From positions 78,668,041-78,732,040 of the forward strand of contig NC_034412.1 in assembly GCF_002078875.1 (NCBI RefSeq): a DNA stretch of 64,000 nt. The letters are read 5' to 3'. Below the pieces are notes generated by a model, which was not told the DNA's origin, ran no database searches, and saw only the letters and a list, made by a program, of their open reading frames with translations. The stretch comes from Numida meleagris. Taxonomy: Eukaryota; Chordata; Aves; Galliformes; Numididae. Shown one piece after another: positions 48,480 to 60,610 of this stretch; within the stretch, counting starts at the first letter, position 1; each line of letters opens with the position of its first letter. Position numbers and translations under genes: made by a program.

Positions 48480-50250
48480 ACAGAATTGCAGAATCTCAGG
48501 GGCTGGAAGGGACCTCTGGAGGTCATTTAGCCCAAACCCCTGCTAAAGCAGGTTCCCTAGAGTAGAATGCACAGGAAAGTATCCAGGTGGGTTTTGAATA
48601 TTTCCTGAGAAGGAGGCTCTATTACCTCTCTGGGTAGCCTGTTCCAGTGCTGTGTCACTCTTGCAGTGAAGTTCTTTCTTGTGTTCATATGGAACTTCTT
48701 GTGTATCAGCTTGTGCTTGTTGCCCTTTGTCCTGTCAGTGCACACTACTGAGAAGAGCCTGGCCCTGTCCACTGACTCCTGTACTTAAGATATATATATA
48801 GGCATTTATAGGGTCCCTTCTCAGTCTTCTCCAGGCTGAGCAGTCGCATGTATCTCAAGCTTTCCTCATAAGGAAGATAGGCAGGGACCCTACTCATCTT
48901 TGTAGCCCTCCACTGGACTCTCTCCAGTAGTTCCTTGTCTTTCTTGAACTGGATAGTCCAAACCTGGATACAGTACTCCAGATGTGGCCTCACTAGGGCA
49001 GAGTAGAGGGGGAGGAGAACCTCCCTTGACCTGCTGGCTGTGCTCTTTTTAGCGCAACCAAGGATGTCATTTGCCTTCTTGGCCACAAGTGCACACTGCT
49101 GGCTCATAGACAACCTGTTCATCAGAACACCTAGGTCTTTCTCTGCAGAGCTCCTTCACAGCAGGTCAGCCCTAGTCCTGTACTGATGCATCTGGTTGTT
49201 CCTCCCAGAGTGTAGGACCTTACACGTGCCCTTGTTGAACCTCTTAAGGTTCCTCTACTCAGCTCTCCAGGCTGTCCAGGTCTTGCTGAATGGCAGCCCA
49301 TCTTTCTGGGGTGTCAGCCACCCCTCCTGTCTATGTACCATCATCAAGATTTAAAAGGGTGCTCTCTATTCCTTCATCCAGGTCATTGAGAAAGCTATTA
49401 AACAGGCTCAAACCCAGCACTGACCACCGGGGAGCGCTGCTAACTACAGGCCTCCAAAAGGACTCTATGCCCCTAATCACAACACTCTGAAATATGCCAC
49501 TCAGGCGGTTCTTAATGCTCCTCCCTGGCCTCTTGTCTATTCCACATTAAGTTTACCTAAGAGGATGTTATGGGAGACGGTGTCAAAAGCCTTCCTGTGG
49601 TCATGATACACAGCATCCACTGCTCTCCCCTCATCTACCCAGCTGGTCATGATATCATAGAAGGCTACCAGATTGGTCAGGTATGATTTCCCATCACTGA
49701 ATCCATGTTGACTTCTCCTGATAATGTTCTTTTCTTCTACTTGCTTGGAGATAACATCCAGAATAAGATGTTCCATCATCTTCCCAGGGATGGAGGTGAG
49801 GCTGACTGGCCTGTAGTTTCCTGGGTCCTCCTTGCCTCTTGTGAAGACTGGTGAGACACTGGCTTTCCTTTTGTCTTTAGGCACCTCTACTTTTCTCTGT
49901 GCCCTTTCACAGATGATAGAGAGTGGTTCAGCAGTCACTTCTGTTGGCTTACTCAGTGCTTGTGGGTATGTTCCTTTGGGGCCCATGGATTTGTGTGTGT
50001 CAAGTTTGCCTAGACAGTCTCCTCCTTGACCAGGGGGAAGTCTGCCTTTTACCCAGATGTTTTCTTATCTCTAGAGCGTGGGATTTCCACGGAGAAGACT
50101 TAGCAGTAAAGACTGAAGCAAAGAAGGTGTTCTGTAACTCTTCTCAGTGTCCTCTGTTATCAGGGCACTCACCTCACTCAGCAGTGGGCTCACATTTTCC
50201 ATAGTCTTCCTTTTGCTATTGACATACTTAAAATAGCTCTTCTGTATTCC
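48480..50250 (-). mobile_element. longest CR1 LINE in the window, about 1.8 kb
   Basis: The minus strand runs from reverse transcriptase to the 3' tail (tail at the left, cacagaattgcagaatc). RT fingers and palm appear at 49537-49986: GNYRPVSLTS, SQHGF and a motif A with KAFDTVSH. Just before that motif, HDHR stands where most CR1 have an acidic DF. ORF2 C-terminal words and [12 protein letters not shown] are at about 48.9-49.0 kb. Stops and frameshifts break the frame. The 3' end differs in sequence from several other copies, so it may belong to another CR1 subfamily. Confidence 0.93.
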
Positions 50251-52029
50251 TATTTGTGTTCATGTGAACCTAAAGTAGTTCTGATGATATTGAATTGGTT
50301 ATATTCATTATATTCACTGTCTGAAAATAAAGATTATTACTTTGTGAATATGTATATTAATCTTTATTCTACGCATCTCTTCTTCCCACTGCAATGCATA
50401 TTTATTTTTAAGAAAAGAAATTGAACTTGTTAGTAAGTGGATCTCATAATATTGGTATTAGTTGCTAGCAGTCTCGTATTGGTACATAAGTATGTTTTTT
50501 TTGGCTTTCTCCTGTGGTGAAATGACTCCCTAGGGTGTTGTCCTACTACTTCTTTCTTTCTTTCCAAAGGAAAATTGTGAAGTGAAAAGAAAGTTCGGTC
50601 TCCTACAGACTCATTAGGTCCTTTGGGATGCTTCTCTGAAGTAATATGTTCCCTTAAGACCCATGCAGCAGAAATAAAGGTGAAGAAATAACTACAAGTT
50701 ATAACGTGGAAGATAAGCAACAGAGTAATGGAAGAAATATATTGCATTCCACACTAAGTAGGAACATGAACTTGTTCCTTAGGCTTCTTAGAAATAAGTT
50801 TCACCTCATCTTAGTGTCGAGTTTGGACACAAGTTTGTACAAATATCATGAGAAATCTGTTATCCTAGCAGCAAATATTTTCAATAGGTCTTCTAGAGTT
50901 AGATTTTTCCTTTCCTGTTTCAGACAGTATTCCACTCTGTAAGTAGTCTTGCCACTGAATTAAGACTACTCAAGTATTTTTTATGTGACAGAATTTTAGC
51001 TTTTGAGAGGACTTGAGGTACTATTTTCATCATCAAGACCTGGACGTTCATTGTCAAGGGAGCTGTGCCTGTGAAATCCTTTGTGCCTACAGGCACAGGA
51101 CTTTTGTATAACATAAATGTCTGTTGATATGGACATACGTATACGCAATAAACAGCAACAGACATCTGAGATAAAAATGGCAGATTGCTTGCTATCATTT
51201 CTCTCATATATCTCATATCTATCTTGTATATCTTTTATAATCCTCATTTTTTAATTTGTGTATCTTTTTTTTCCATTTTTATCACAGATGTAGACATCTG
51301 AAAATAGATGGAGCATAATTAAAAACTGATTATTTAAATCAATTAATAATAAACTTCTCTAGATTTCTATGTACTGTGTCCCCTGAAATTATTGTAGAGA
51401 AATATTCAAGGTAAATTCCTTGAAATATATGTAGGGAACCCATATTTTGTTAATATCAGTTTAGAAGCATAGATCAGAATTTCTCACTTTTAGTGTATAA
51501 ACTCAAAATATATATATACAGTGCAGGAAATAAAAACTAGTATAATATGAGTGTATGCGACTGCTGCAACTTTGAGAAGTCCTTTAAATAGTTTTAAATC
51601 TCTGAAGGGAATTCAAGTGCACTAAGTACCTGAAGGATTGTACTACATAAACAGTCATGCTTTGTAATTTTATTAAAGGCAGAATTATGTTACCTGTTTA
51701 TATTTCAAATTCAAACTCTGAAATAAAAATTCAATCTCCATCTATTTGGACATATAAGTTTAAAAGGACACTTTATTAAAAAGTATCAATTGCCCTTTAA
51801 TCCACAGCAAAAGAATTCTACAGAAGAGCGTACAGCAACAGTTAATTCAGCATGTTCTTACTGCTGAAATGAGTCTAACCCAGGAGAATATTAAATGAAA
51901 TCACGTAGTAATGGAAAGGATGAGCATGTTAAAAGCACTGAGGCAAAGACCAAAAGAGACTGATGATGCAATTGCCCTGCTTCTTGGCTATGTTATACTG
52001 ATGTGATATGGGCCTGCACAGTTCAACAG
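50251..52029. other. 1.8 kb unique AT-rich DNA
   Basis: No gene or transposon recognised. The 105-codon minus frame at 50430-50747 and the overlapping minus frames at 50920-51247 have no domain that I recognise. Confidence 0.5.
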
Positions 52030-52551
52030 TGTCAACGGTTTACGGGCATTCGGCCCGGTTCTGTGACAAAGGGGACAGGGGACCCACGGGCCCACAACCC
52101 AGGAAAAGGGGGAAAAGGGTAAGGAGATGGCCCTGAGAGCAAAGAACAGCGGCAACAATCTGAGGAGAAACAAACTAATTTACTAAATAAGATATTGGAA
52201 TGCAAAACAACACACTATAATACAGTATAATTACAATTTAAGCTGATAAATTCAATACAGAGAGAGAGAATATCCCAAAATCAAGGTAGGCCTTACTCTA
52301 CTACCGACGATAAGACGGCTGGAGAGGGAGGTGCTGCCAAGACGAGAGATGGCGGAAAAAGGGACGAGGTCTCGTGATCTGCAAGTTTTTATACTGTGAG
52401 ATTTTATCTTTTCCCTCTGGCTGGAAATGGTAACAAAGGAGCAAAGTACCGTGGGGAGTGTAGTAGTCCTTCTCTTCTGAGAACCAGGTACATTCATTAC
52501 ATGATGTTATGATGTGGAGTACCAATAACCGAAAATCATAAAACCATGACA
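52030..52551 (-). mobile_element. solo LTR (TGTCATGG family), 5-bp target duplication
   Basis: On the plus strand it starts tgtcaacggtttacg and ends aaaaccatgaca, so the LTR reads on the minus strand. The pentamer aacag lies directly on both sides (52025-52029 and 52552-52556). It is closest in sequence to the copy at 45825, sharing the gaaggactactacactcccc region. Short frames inside it are part of the LTR. Confidence 0.92.
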
Positions 52552-52556
52552 AACAG

Positions 52557-53361
52557 TAAGGATGAGGAAGCTAACAATAATTCTCAATTTAAATTATCAA
52601 TTTAAATTTAAAGTAGGTTTTCTTTGTACTAGTAAAGTATGGTGTATATCATTGATTAGGATGCGAAGAAAGTTCTACATTGTGTCTCGATATTTGCAAA
52701 AGAGAATTCTAAAAGAGAGGTATTCAAATACCGTTTAATGAGAAGAGAGAAAGCTAAAAAATGGAGGAAGAAAGAATTGAGTAAATGTTAAGTTTAACAC
52801 CATCAATGCATTACAAAGAACAATAAAGTGGTGAACACTTATAGAAGCAGTGAATTCGAAAAGGTACTTCAAATCCCTCCATTGTTCCTGACAGACAAAA
52901 TTCCCATTTGAAAACCTGCCTTGCTTTCTAATAATATTTAACATTGTGTTTTTCATGTAAGAGGTAAAGCTACCACATTGACCATTCACTTACTGTGTCT
53001 TTTATTATTTTCTATGATTGCTATAACTGAAGCATCTTTTTGAGCTAAGCCAGAATACACAGTGCTGGCTGACAAGAGAGAATGATGTAACTTCAATTTT
53101 ATTTTTCCTGATTTCTTCAATGAAATTGTGTCCAGCATCAAGTCTGTAGTCCTTGCTGCAGAGGCCCTATGTCATATAAAGCTTTTGCAATCATTTTAAG
53201 ATAGTTAATGGAATCAGAATCAGGCGTGTTTTGCATGAAAGGCTATATTACAGTACAAGGAACTACCTTCTACTTTCTGTAATGCTAATGTAAACCCAAA
53301 ATAATGTCATCAGTTTTCAATACTTTTTTACAGTAACTTCGGAGAGCTTTTCATTATTTTA
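52557..53361. other. unique spacer
   Basis: No gene or repeat family recognised. Confidence 0.5.
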
Positions 53362-53963
53362 TGCACAGTTGCCCTGGCTTCATCTGGGATGAAGTTGATT
53401 TTCTTCATAGTGTCTGGCATGATACTATGTTTTGGCTTTAGGTGAAAAACAATGTTGATAACACACTGATGTTTTAGTTGTTGCTGAGCAGTGCTGTACA
53501 GAGCCGAGGACATTTTAGTTTTTCAGATTCTCGTATTCTCTTGCTACTCCTGGGGGAAGGGGCTGGAAGGAGGTGGGAGGAGACAGAAGAACCAGGACAG
53601 ATGATCTAAACTGGCCAAAGGGATTTTCCATACCATATGACATCATATGAAGAAGAATTATAAAACTGAGGGCTGTTGACCGAGGGGTGCAGTTGCTGCT
53701 CAGGGACTGGCTGGGCATCAGTCAGTGGGTGGTGAGCAATTGCACTGATCATTGCTTGTTTTGTAAATATATACGTTATTATACTATATTATTATCATTA
53801 CTGTTGTTTTTCTCTCTTCCTTTTCTGACTTACTTAATACTTCTACCTCAACCCATACATTCTACTTTCTTTTTTTCCAATTCTGTTCCCCATTCCACTG
53901 GGAGAGGAGGAGTGAGCAAATGGCTGTGTGGTGTTCAGCTGCCTGCTGAATTAAACCACAACA
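53362..53963 (+). mobile_element. ERV-L-like solo LTR, second family
   Basis: Related to the LTR at 13649-14106 (minus). Blocks include gttttagttgttgctgagc, accatatgacatcatatg and a TATA-like attataaaactgag. The terminal gaattaaaccacaaca also matches. Bird genomes commonly carry this LTR type. The exact start is uncertain, and no target duplication was found. The frames at 53515-53718 and 53687-53983 are LTR sequence. Confidence 0.83.
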
Positions 53964-54232
53964 ACGGTTTGACAATAGAATGAGTGTTTATTTCCAAAGC
54001 TGATGTTATCATGGCTTGATTAATTAATCCATCAGTCTTTCAAGTCCATATGGGTAGAAGAAAAAAAAAGTACTCTAGAAATCTTTGGACCACCTTTCAA
54101 AAAAAAATAAGTGATATTAATTCAATTTAAATGAAAGTTAATGGTGGATTACCATAGGTCATCAAACACTAGAAAAAGAAAAACTTCAAATTGGTCTTTT
54201 TATATAGTGCTAAAGGTCAACTTCTTCCTTAT

Positions 54233-55200
54233 TGTCATGGTTTTATGATTTTTTGTTATCAATATTCCACATCATAACATCATGTAGTGCATTGGGAGTT
54301 AAAGAGTTAATGCTCCAGTTCTGTGAACTACTGATTTCTGGGTACCTGGTTCTCAGAAGAGAAGAACTACTACTGTTGGAACGAGTGCAGAGGAGGGCGA
54401 CCAAGATGATCAGAGGGCTGGAGCACCTCTCCTATGAGGAAAGGTTGAGGGAACTGGGCTTGTTCAGTTTGGAGAAGAGAAGGCTCCGGGGAGACCTCAT
54501 TGTGGTCTTCCAATACTTGAAGGGAGCGTATAAACAGGAGGGGGATCGATTGTTTGTGNNNNNNNNNNNNNNNNNNNNNNNNNNNNNNNNNNNNNNNNAG
54601 AGGGTGGTGACGCACTGGAACAGGTTGCCCAGGGAGGTTGTGGATGCCCCGTCCCTGGAGGCATTCAAGGCCAGACTGGACGTGGCTCTGGGCAGCCTGG
54701 TCTAGTGGTTGGCGACCCTGCACTTGGCAGGGGGGTTGAGACTCGATGATCTTTGAGGTCCTTTTCAACCCAAGCCATTCTATGATTCTATGATTCTATG
54801 ATACATACCCCAGAGGACTTTGCGTTCAGAGGGAAAGATAAAACTCCCTGTAAGTCATGAGATGCTCTCTTTTTTCACTGCCTGGGAGTGCGTGTCCCTC
54901 ACCATCCTGCCTTCAATTCTTAGAGTAAGCCTGTTGGTTTCGGACACTCTCTCTATCTTATTTGATTTATTAGCCTCAATTCCAATTATATTGTATTATA
55001 TTGTGTTATCTTGCATTTCAATGTCATATTTAGTAAATTAACTTTCCTCCTCAGGTCATTGGTGCTGTTCTGTCTTTAGGCCCGTCTCCCATCTCCCTAC
55101 CCTTTCCCTTTTCCCTTCCCCTTTCCCAGGGCGTGGGTCCATGGGTCCTCTGTCCCATTAGTCACAAAACTGGGCCGAAGCAGCCCGTAAACCATCAACA
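54233..55200 (+). mobile_element. LTR (TGTCATGG family) split by a CR1 insertion
   Basis: Starts TGTCATGGTTTTATG and ends AACCATCAACA. The left part (to about 54371) and right part (from about 54803) together match the LTR at 12897, including gttaaagagttaatgctcc. A CR1 interrupts it at actacta / acataccccag. The right part also lacks a short piece after aggactttgc. Flanks cttat and ctccc do not match, so no target duplication is seen. Confidence 0.9.
54372..54802 (+). mobile_element. young-looking CR1 nested in the LTR, with a 40-N gap
   Basis: A 5'-truncated CR1 that starts at tgttggaacgagtgcagag and ends in a clean octamer tail (three near-perfect tgattcta units, 54783-54802). It matches CR1 phrases with few changes. 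Forty N at 54559-54598 lie within it. The plus-strand frame over this region (54232-54705) is a chance join of LTR and CR1. There is no obvious target duplication, as usual for CR1. Confidence 0.93.
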
Positions 55201-55288
55201 CTCCCTCCCTCCCTTTTTCGGGCTGGTGGGTCTGTGGGCCTGCTGTCCCCCTGTCATGGACACAGATCTAGACATAACTCTGTGACAG
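55201..55288 (+). mobile_element. partial second copy of the LTR 3' part
   Basis: After the LTR end, a CTCC tract is followed by tcgggctggtgggtctgtggg and ccccctgtcatggac. This follows the layout of the last 90 bp of the TGTCATGG LTR family (compare about 46250-46310). It could be a piece of a neighbouring LTR or a tandem partial duplication; it ends near aactctgtgaca. Confidence 0.55.
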
Positions 55289-57290
55289 TTACATATTATC
55301 TTCCAGAGCACCTTTACCACATTTTGAAGAACATTTAAAAACTCAATGTCTTTCATGAAAATAGCCATAGCCCTTAAGTCCCTAGCCTGTCAGCTTTCCA
55401 GAAAATTGAATTCATGTATTCCATAATCTTTTTTCTGTTGTTATTCCACTTCTGATTATGTACACTGATCAACTAAGTTACTGGAATCCTGATATTGTTG
55501 CTTAAAAAGAAAAATTATTGGAAATTTCAAAGTCAATATTTATTTGCTTATTAACTACCAGTAAATGAAAATAACAAGTAAAATACTTGTGACAGAATAA
55601 GTGGCTGTGAGGACAGAAAATGAACCATCGAATTCTTATTATTGTTAATATTCTGAAGTAGACTAATTTTTTAGTTCGAGGTTTACTTGGCAAGACAGAA
55701 AAAATAAATACATTATGTTTAATGAAACAAATAGGAGAATTAAATTCACAAAAACATATTTTCTGCTTGCATAAATTTTTCAAAGTAGTCATATAAAGAT
55801 TACTGTAATCTATCTTAAAATACTCTGGACAACAACCCAATTGAAAATCTGAATAACATTTTTTCTTAAAATTTGGGGAAAAATATCAAAATGTAAAAAG
55901 GGCCATTAATATTATGAAATTTGAACTATCTGAAGCAGAAAATGTAAAGAAATATTAAATACCAAAAAAAGTCTTGAAACAATCTAGAAGCCATTGAACA
56001 CAAATAACTTTTGTTATTATGTTTTGTGTTATATGTATAAAATACTTCTGAGCAGAGTTTAACCAGAACATTTGTGTAGAAATGTAGATACTGCCAGCTT
56101 TGTTTATAAAGATAGTTCACGAATTATTAAGAACTAGAGAATAACTTATTGAGATGAAAATCAACCTCACAACAACTTACAATAAAAAGGAGCTTTGCAA
56201 CTCATTAAAAAATGGTCCTTCTAAAAGTTTTTAATTCTTTCCCTCAGAATATAAAAGAAAACTTAAACTGATAAGAACAGATCAACTTTACAGGCATGGC
56301 TGAACTCACCATGTTTACTAAAGCACATAAATGGTAGTCTGGTATAAATCTTTCTCTTCCATACTTCTTTTTCTACGCTGGAATTTACAAACTACATTTT
56401 CATTTGTAAAACTTATTTACTATTCCTTTGGCTTTGGGTGGGCTGTAGCCTGCTCATTTGTGCATCACTTGGCAAATGTAATTATAATGTGTCTATTATT
56501 TTGCAGATATGTGTATTTACATAAGTAATTTAAGCAAAATACATTTCTGATATTGTTTTCCATTTAAATCATGCGTGGTTCTAGGTGGAATACTCTTTTT
56601 TACTGTTTGTATTTTGCTCTTTGGAGAGCAGTTTATCCATTAATTTTCCAGTAATGTTTCCAGTATTATACCCTTTGGGCACAGTACATGCCAGGAAATG
56701 CATGGAAACAGACACTGCGTATTTATCAAAAACCCAGAAAAATATTTCCTCTTGATTAAAAAATGATAATCATATGTTTCTGTTTTGTTTAAATGATAAT
56801 TGTTCTCTGTTTCTCTTTGAAAACAATGGCAAATATACTGTCATGATATTTTAACATTTCTATCTGCAATACAGCATATTTTTCTACCTGAAGAGTGAAT
56901 TCCAGGGATAATCACTGATTTTCTGTAAGAGATACGTCTTGCCTTCAGGACAAGTTCATCTGTATTCTTCTAATATTTTAAGACTATTGTGCATGAACTG
57001 CATAATAGTTTTTTTGAAATTCAGTAGAAAAATACAGCTTCACAGATGACTCAGATAAACAAGGTAAATTGAAGAGACTACTTTCAAGCAGAAAAGTAAT
57101 AAAAGCTGGTACCAAATTTCAGTAAGTAGTCACATGCTATTAGAAATAATAGATTAATTATGACTGATGATTTTTTTCAGGTAATCTAGTATTCAACCTT
57201 TATTTTCCATACAGGCATATTTCCATCTCAAGTGAAAGATGAGGAATACACTGACAACGGCTTCAGTGATAAGTGATGCATTTTGTGATC

Positions 57291-57350
57291 AGAAAACAGG
57301 AAAAAGAAAAAAAAAAAGTGAAAAAAAGAGAAAGAAAGGAAAAAGAAAGA
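57291..57350. repeat. GA-rich purine tract
   Basis: Sixty bases that are purine except for a single T and C (aaaaag, gaaagaaagg and similar words). It can form triplex-like structures, and its length is probably variable. Confidence 0.9.
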
Positions 57351-57639
57351 CTGTGTGCCTTGGGTGTCAGCAATCTTCCACAGCTGTATTTGGTATTGTT
57401 TAGACAAAATACAGACAGCCTTTTGCAGTAAGCTACCACACACTCATATTGACTCTTTAATGTGAAACAATTATGATGAAACATTGACTTTAATCAAGGT
57501 TTCATGCAATCAGTTCATTGTGCTCAGCTGACAATTGCATATTTGCTTTATGTTCGCAGACTTTAAAAAGTGCTGTGAAACTATGCAGTGAACCCTAATG
57601 GAGAAAGTGGGGGGGAAAAAGTTGTTTTTACCCAGAAGC

Positions 57640-59185
57640 CAGATACATTTTTCTTCTTAAAGGTCAATCAATGACAGCATGAACTTTTTTAATACTGAGA
57701 AGCAGCAATAAATTGCTTTCACCATACATGGTGGATCAGGTACACTGTTGGATGAGTTTTAATTTCAAAAATCATAATAAGTGACCTTCTTTATAAAACC
57801 ACCATTGTTTATTTTGGCAGAAATATAGATTACATGACAATTTTCTTAAATTTCCACAATACTGATATTTCTTGTCAAACTGTCAATCAAAAAATAGTTA
57901 TATTAAAATTCAGTATTCTTCACAAGTCTTCAGATACACGAGTTCAAATGTTGTCCACAGTGAGAGCGAGATCTATAGTGTCTAAGCTATTCCATGTATT
58001 GTAAATCAATTTTTAATCAAGATAGGTAAATATTTGAAGAGAAGAACCAAACTAACTTATGTTATTTGCACACTTGGCCAAATCCTAAAGTGATTACAAA
58101 CCTATAGGTGTTTGACTGAGGAAAGGTCTAGTGAAAACTGACCAAGAAGTTAATAATATTATTCATATAGACTTTTTATCATTGTTCTGGAATATCTTGA
58201 AGTACAACAGCTGAAATTCCTTCACATATCAGCAGATGTGGTGACAGAGGTTAAGATAAGTTTAATCTTGATGTAAAGCGTAATGAAAATCCAGAAGAGA
58301 AGGAAAGAGAGACAAAGACTATACAAATACATTTCAGCTATTGAGACCACTGTAAATCTAATGTTATCTTAAAGACTTTGGGAGCATTTAAATTCACAGC
58401 AATCACTGTCCTAGGAGGTAGTGTCTTCACAACAGACAGACTATTTATTCATGCAAAGTAATGATTTTTTAATTATAGACTCTAATTACACTTTCAATTT
58501 ACTTAGGTCTGTCCTTGAAATTAAATTTTAAATCTCTATTAATTACTCTATTAATTTCATCATCTTTGTTGTCGTTAAAGTAATGACAACAGTGATAACA
58601 TATAGTTAACATATATGCCCATCCAGACATTTTGATACTTATGCTAGTTTAGCCTTGCTTCTGAAACACATTAGTTAATAAAAAGGCAACAATGGTATTC
58701 CAATATGGTATATTGGATGTATCCAATATGATATATTGGATACTAATGTGTAAAAGAGTTTTAAAGGTATCACAGTGAATTTCAAAAAACAGTATTGTCT
58801 GAGAAACTTGAACTACTAATTAAACAACAATAAAAACCTTTACTAAAGTGGCAAAATAATAATAATAATAGAACAAGCCACTTTCCCAGGGAGATATTCT
58901 AACTAATGATGGTGCCATTTACAATTAGAAGAATTAATATGGCAATTAAAAGTTCATAGTTTGTGCTCCATGTCTGTTCTACACAATGGCAGCCAGGAAA
59001 TTGCCTTGTCAATTACAATTAAGATGTTAACACAATGATTTAAGGTCACAAATGATTTGCAGAGTGGACGAAGGTAGACATGTGGTTACAATGTTACTTA
59101 AATAATGTCTAGATAAAGGTTATTTAAATTTTTAACTGTTGGTTAATTGAGTTTGTGACCAACAAGTTGTCTTGATTAAGTTCTA
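57640..59185. other. candidate conserved noncoding DNA
   Basis: No transposon is seen here, and the sequence has AT-rich words like those of homeodomain targets (caattaaaagt, gtcaattacaattaag, ggttaattgag). One site at 57880-57889, ctgtcaatca, is the reverse complement of the PBX/MEIS-type consensus. This is a weak, pattern-based suggestion only. Confidence 0.25.
58698..58742. repeat. tandem pair of imperfect palindromes
   Basis: ccaatatggtatattgg (58700-58716) and ccaatatgatatattgg (58723-58739) differ at one base. Each is nearly self-complementary (ccaatat / atattgg arms). Period 23 bp. Confidence 0.9.
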
Positions 59186-59919
59186 GACTACATATGTTAG
59201 TGAAAAGAGATAAAGAAGGAATGTCACATTGCTCCCATCTTCCTACTTCAGCAAAAGAAACAGTCTGAAGTCCCAAAAGAGGCAGCCATACCAGAATATT
59301 GACTTACGTATCTCTTGTTATTACATTGTGTAAAGTAAAATAGGAGAAGAAGCATTCCTGTAACCTATTTATGTAAAATCCCTGTTTAGATTTCACAGAG
59401 CTTTCTTCTCTTCCTCTACCCTATTCACTTACACAAATTAACGGTAGCTGCTTGACTCTTGATAATGAAAGATTAGTTCATTCTTACTTTTGAAGCTTTG
59501 CATTTTTTTTTTTTGGTTTATTTAAGGAGAAATAATAAGAATAAAAATAACTCTTATTTTTAAATCATAGTATATTTGGTATATAAAAATACTTATCAGA
59601 AATACATACCCTGAACTGTGCCTGAAAACCTATGTTTCATTTAACAGAAGGTGGATAATAATAATCTACTAAGAGGTCTTCTAATGAGTCTATTTCTGTA
59701 CTCATTTTGAGTTTTAACTGGGGAAAAAAAAAAACAAAAACAACACAAAACAGTGTTATTAAGCACTTTGTAGGAAAAAGCATAGTCAACACCTCGTCTA
59801 TTTGACTATATAAGCTATATAAATTAAGACATTTTTCCTGCCAATTTTTCTCTGGAAATTTTCAAGGTCCTTGGGTATATCTTCATTTCAGGATGTTAGC
59901 TGAGGTGAATTACAGAGTT

Positions 59920-60330
59920 CATCTCACTGAGGCCAGCTCCTTCACTGACAAGAGCTGTTAGGAAAGGAGATGGAAGCAAAGGCTGGCTCCTCCTTTCTTT
60001 GGGAGCTGCATTTAAGATGTTATATTGCAGCTATGTAGCCTCTGCCTATTCTCCTCCATCCCTGATCTTGACCTCACTGGTCAAACTGGAAGTCTGACTT
60101 CCTGGCTTGCCCTTGGACCTGCAACATCACTGTGAACTTGATGAGTCATCACTGGTATGTGTCTGCCCCAATTTCTGTTTTTGGGACATGGTCTTTATTC
60201 TCTGCATCTCACCTCCTTGTTACTGTAGCCACTGCCATCCCCTGCTCTGCTACTGTGCTCAGCTTCCAGTTTACCTTCTGTGAAGCAGCTTGCCTGGGCA
60301 ATTTTATTTCATGCTCTCAGTCTTTTGAAT
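59920..60330. other. GC-richer block, possibly an old unclassified repeat
   Basis: Distinctly less AT-rich than its surroundings, with a TATA-like gcatttaag at about 60008-60016. Downstream are words such as gacttcctggcttgccc. The layout (TATA box followed by a cytosine-rich leader) is LTR-like, but ends and family were not identified. A 66-codon frame within it is not supported as a gene. Confidence 0.3.
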
Positions 60331-60594
60331 AGATGTGTCCATTAATTACTCAACGTTACGTTATCAGGAGTATTCTGAGGCTCTGAGAATCAGTATTTTG
60401 TACACTCTGGTGGGAGGTTCATAATGTGAATATTTTTCATTTCTTAGTGCGGAGGTAAGTGAGCTTCCCTCTGTATATGCTGATGACAATTTCATGCTGT
60501 ACTTGGTTATGCTCTCTTCTCTGTAATCTCTCCAGATCTTTCTGTCCTTCACATTTCTCTGCTCATACAGTTCCAACTTCTGATTTATAGCTTC

Positions 60595-60610
60595 TTTTTT
60601 TTTTTTTTTT
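60595..60610. repeat. T16 homopolymer
   Basis: Sixteen T residues. Similar runs are seen at 61965-61980 (T16, inside the mariner), 62500-62515 (A16) and 63632-63646 (T15). Confidence 0.9.

Noticed and set aside
54232..54705. 157-codon frame as a gene
   Set aside because: It is an accidental join of LTR and nested CR1 and runs through the 40-N gap.
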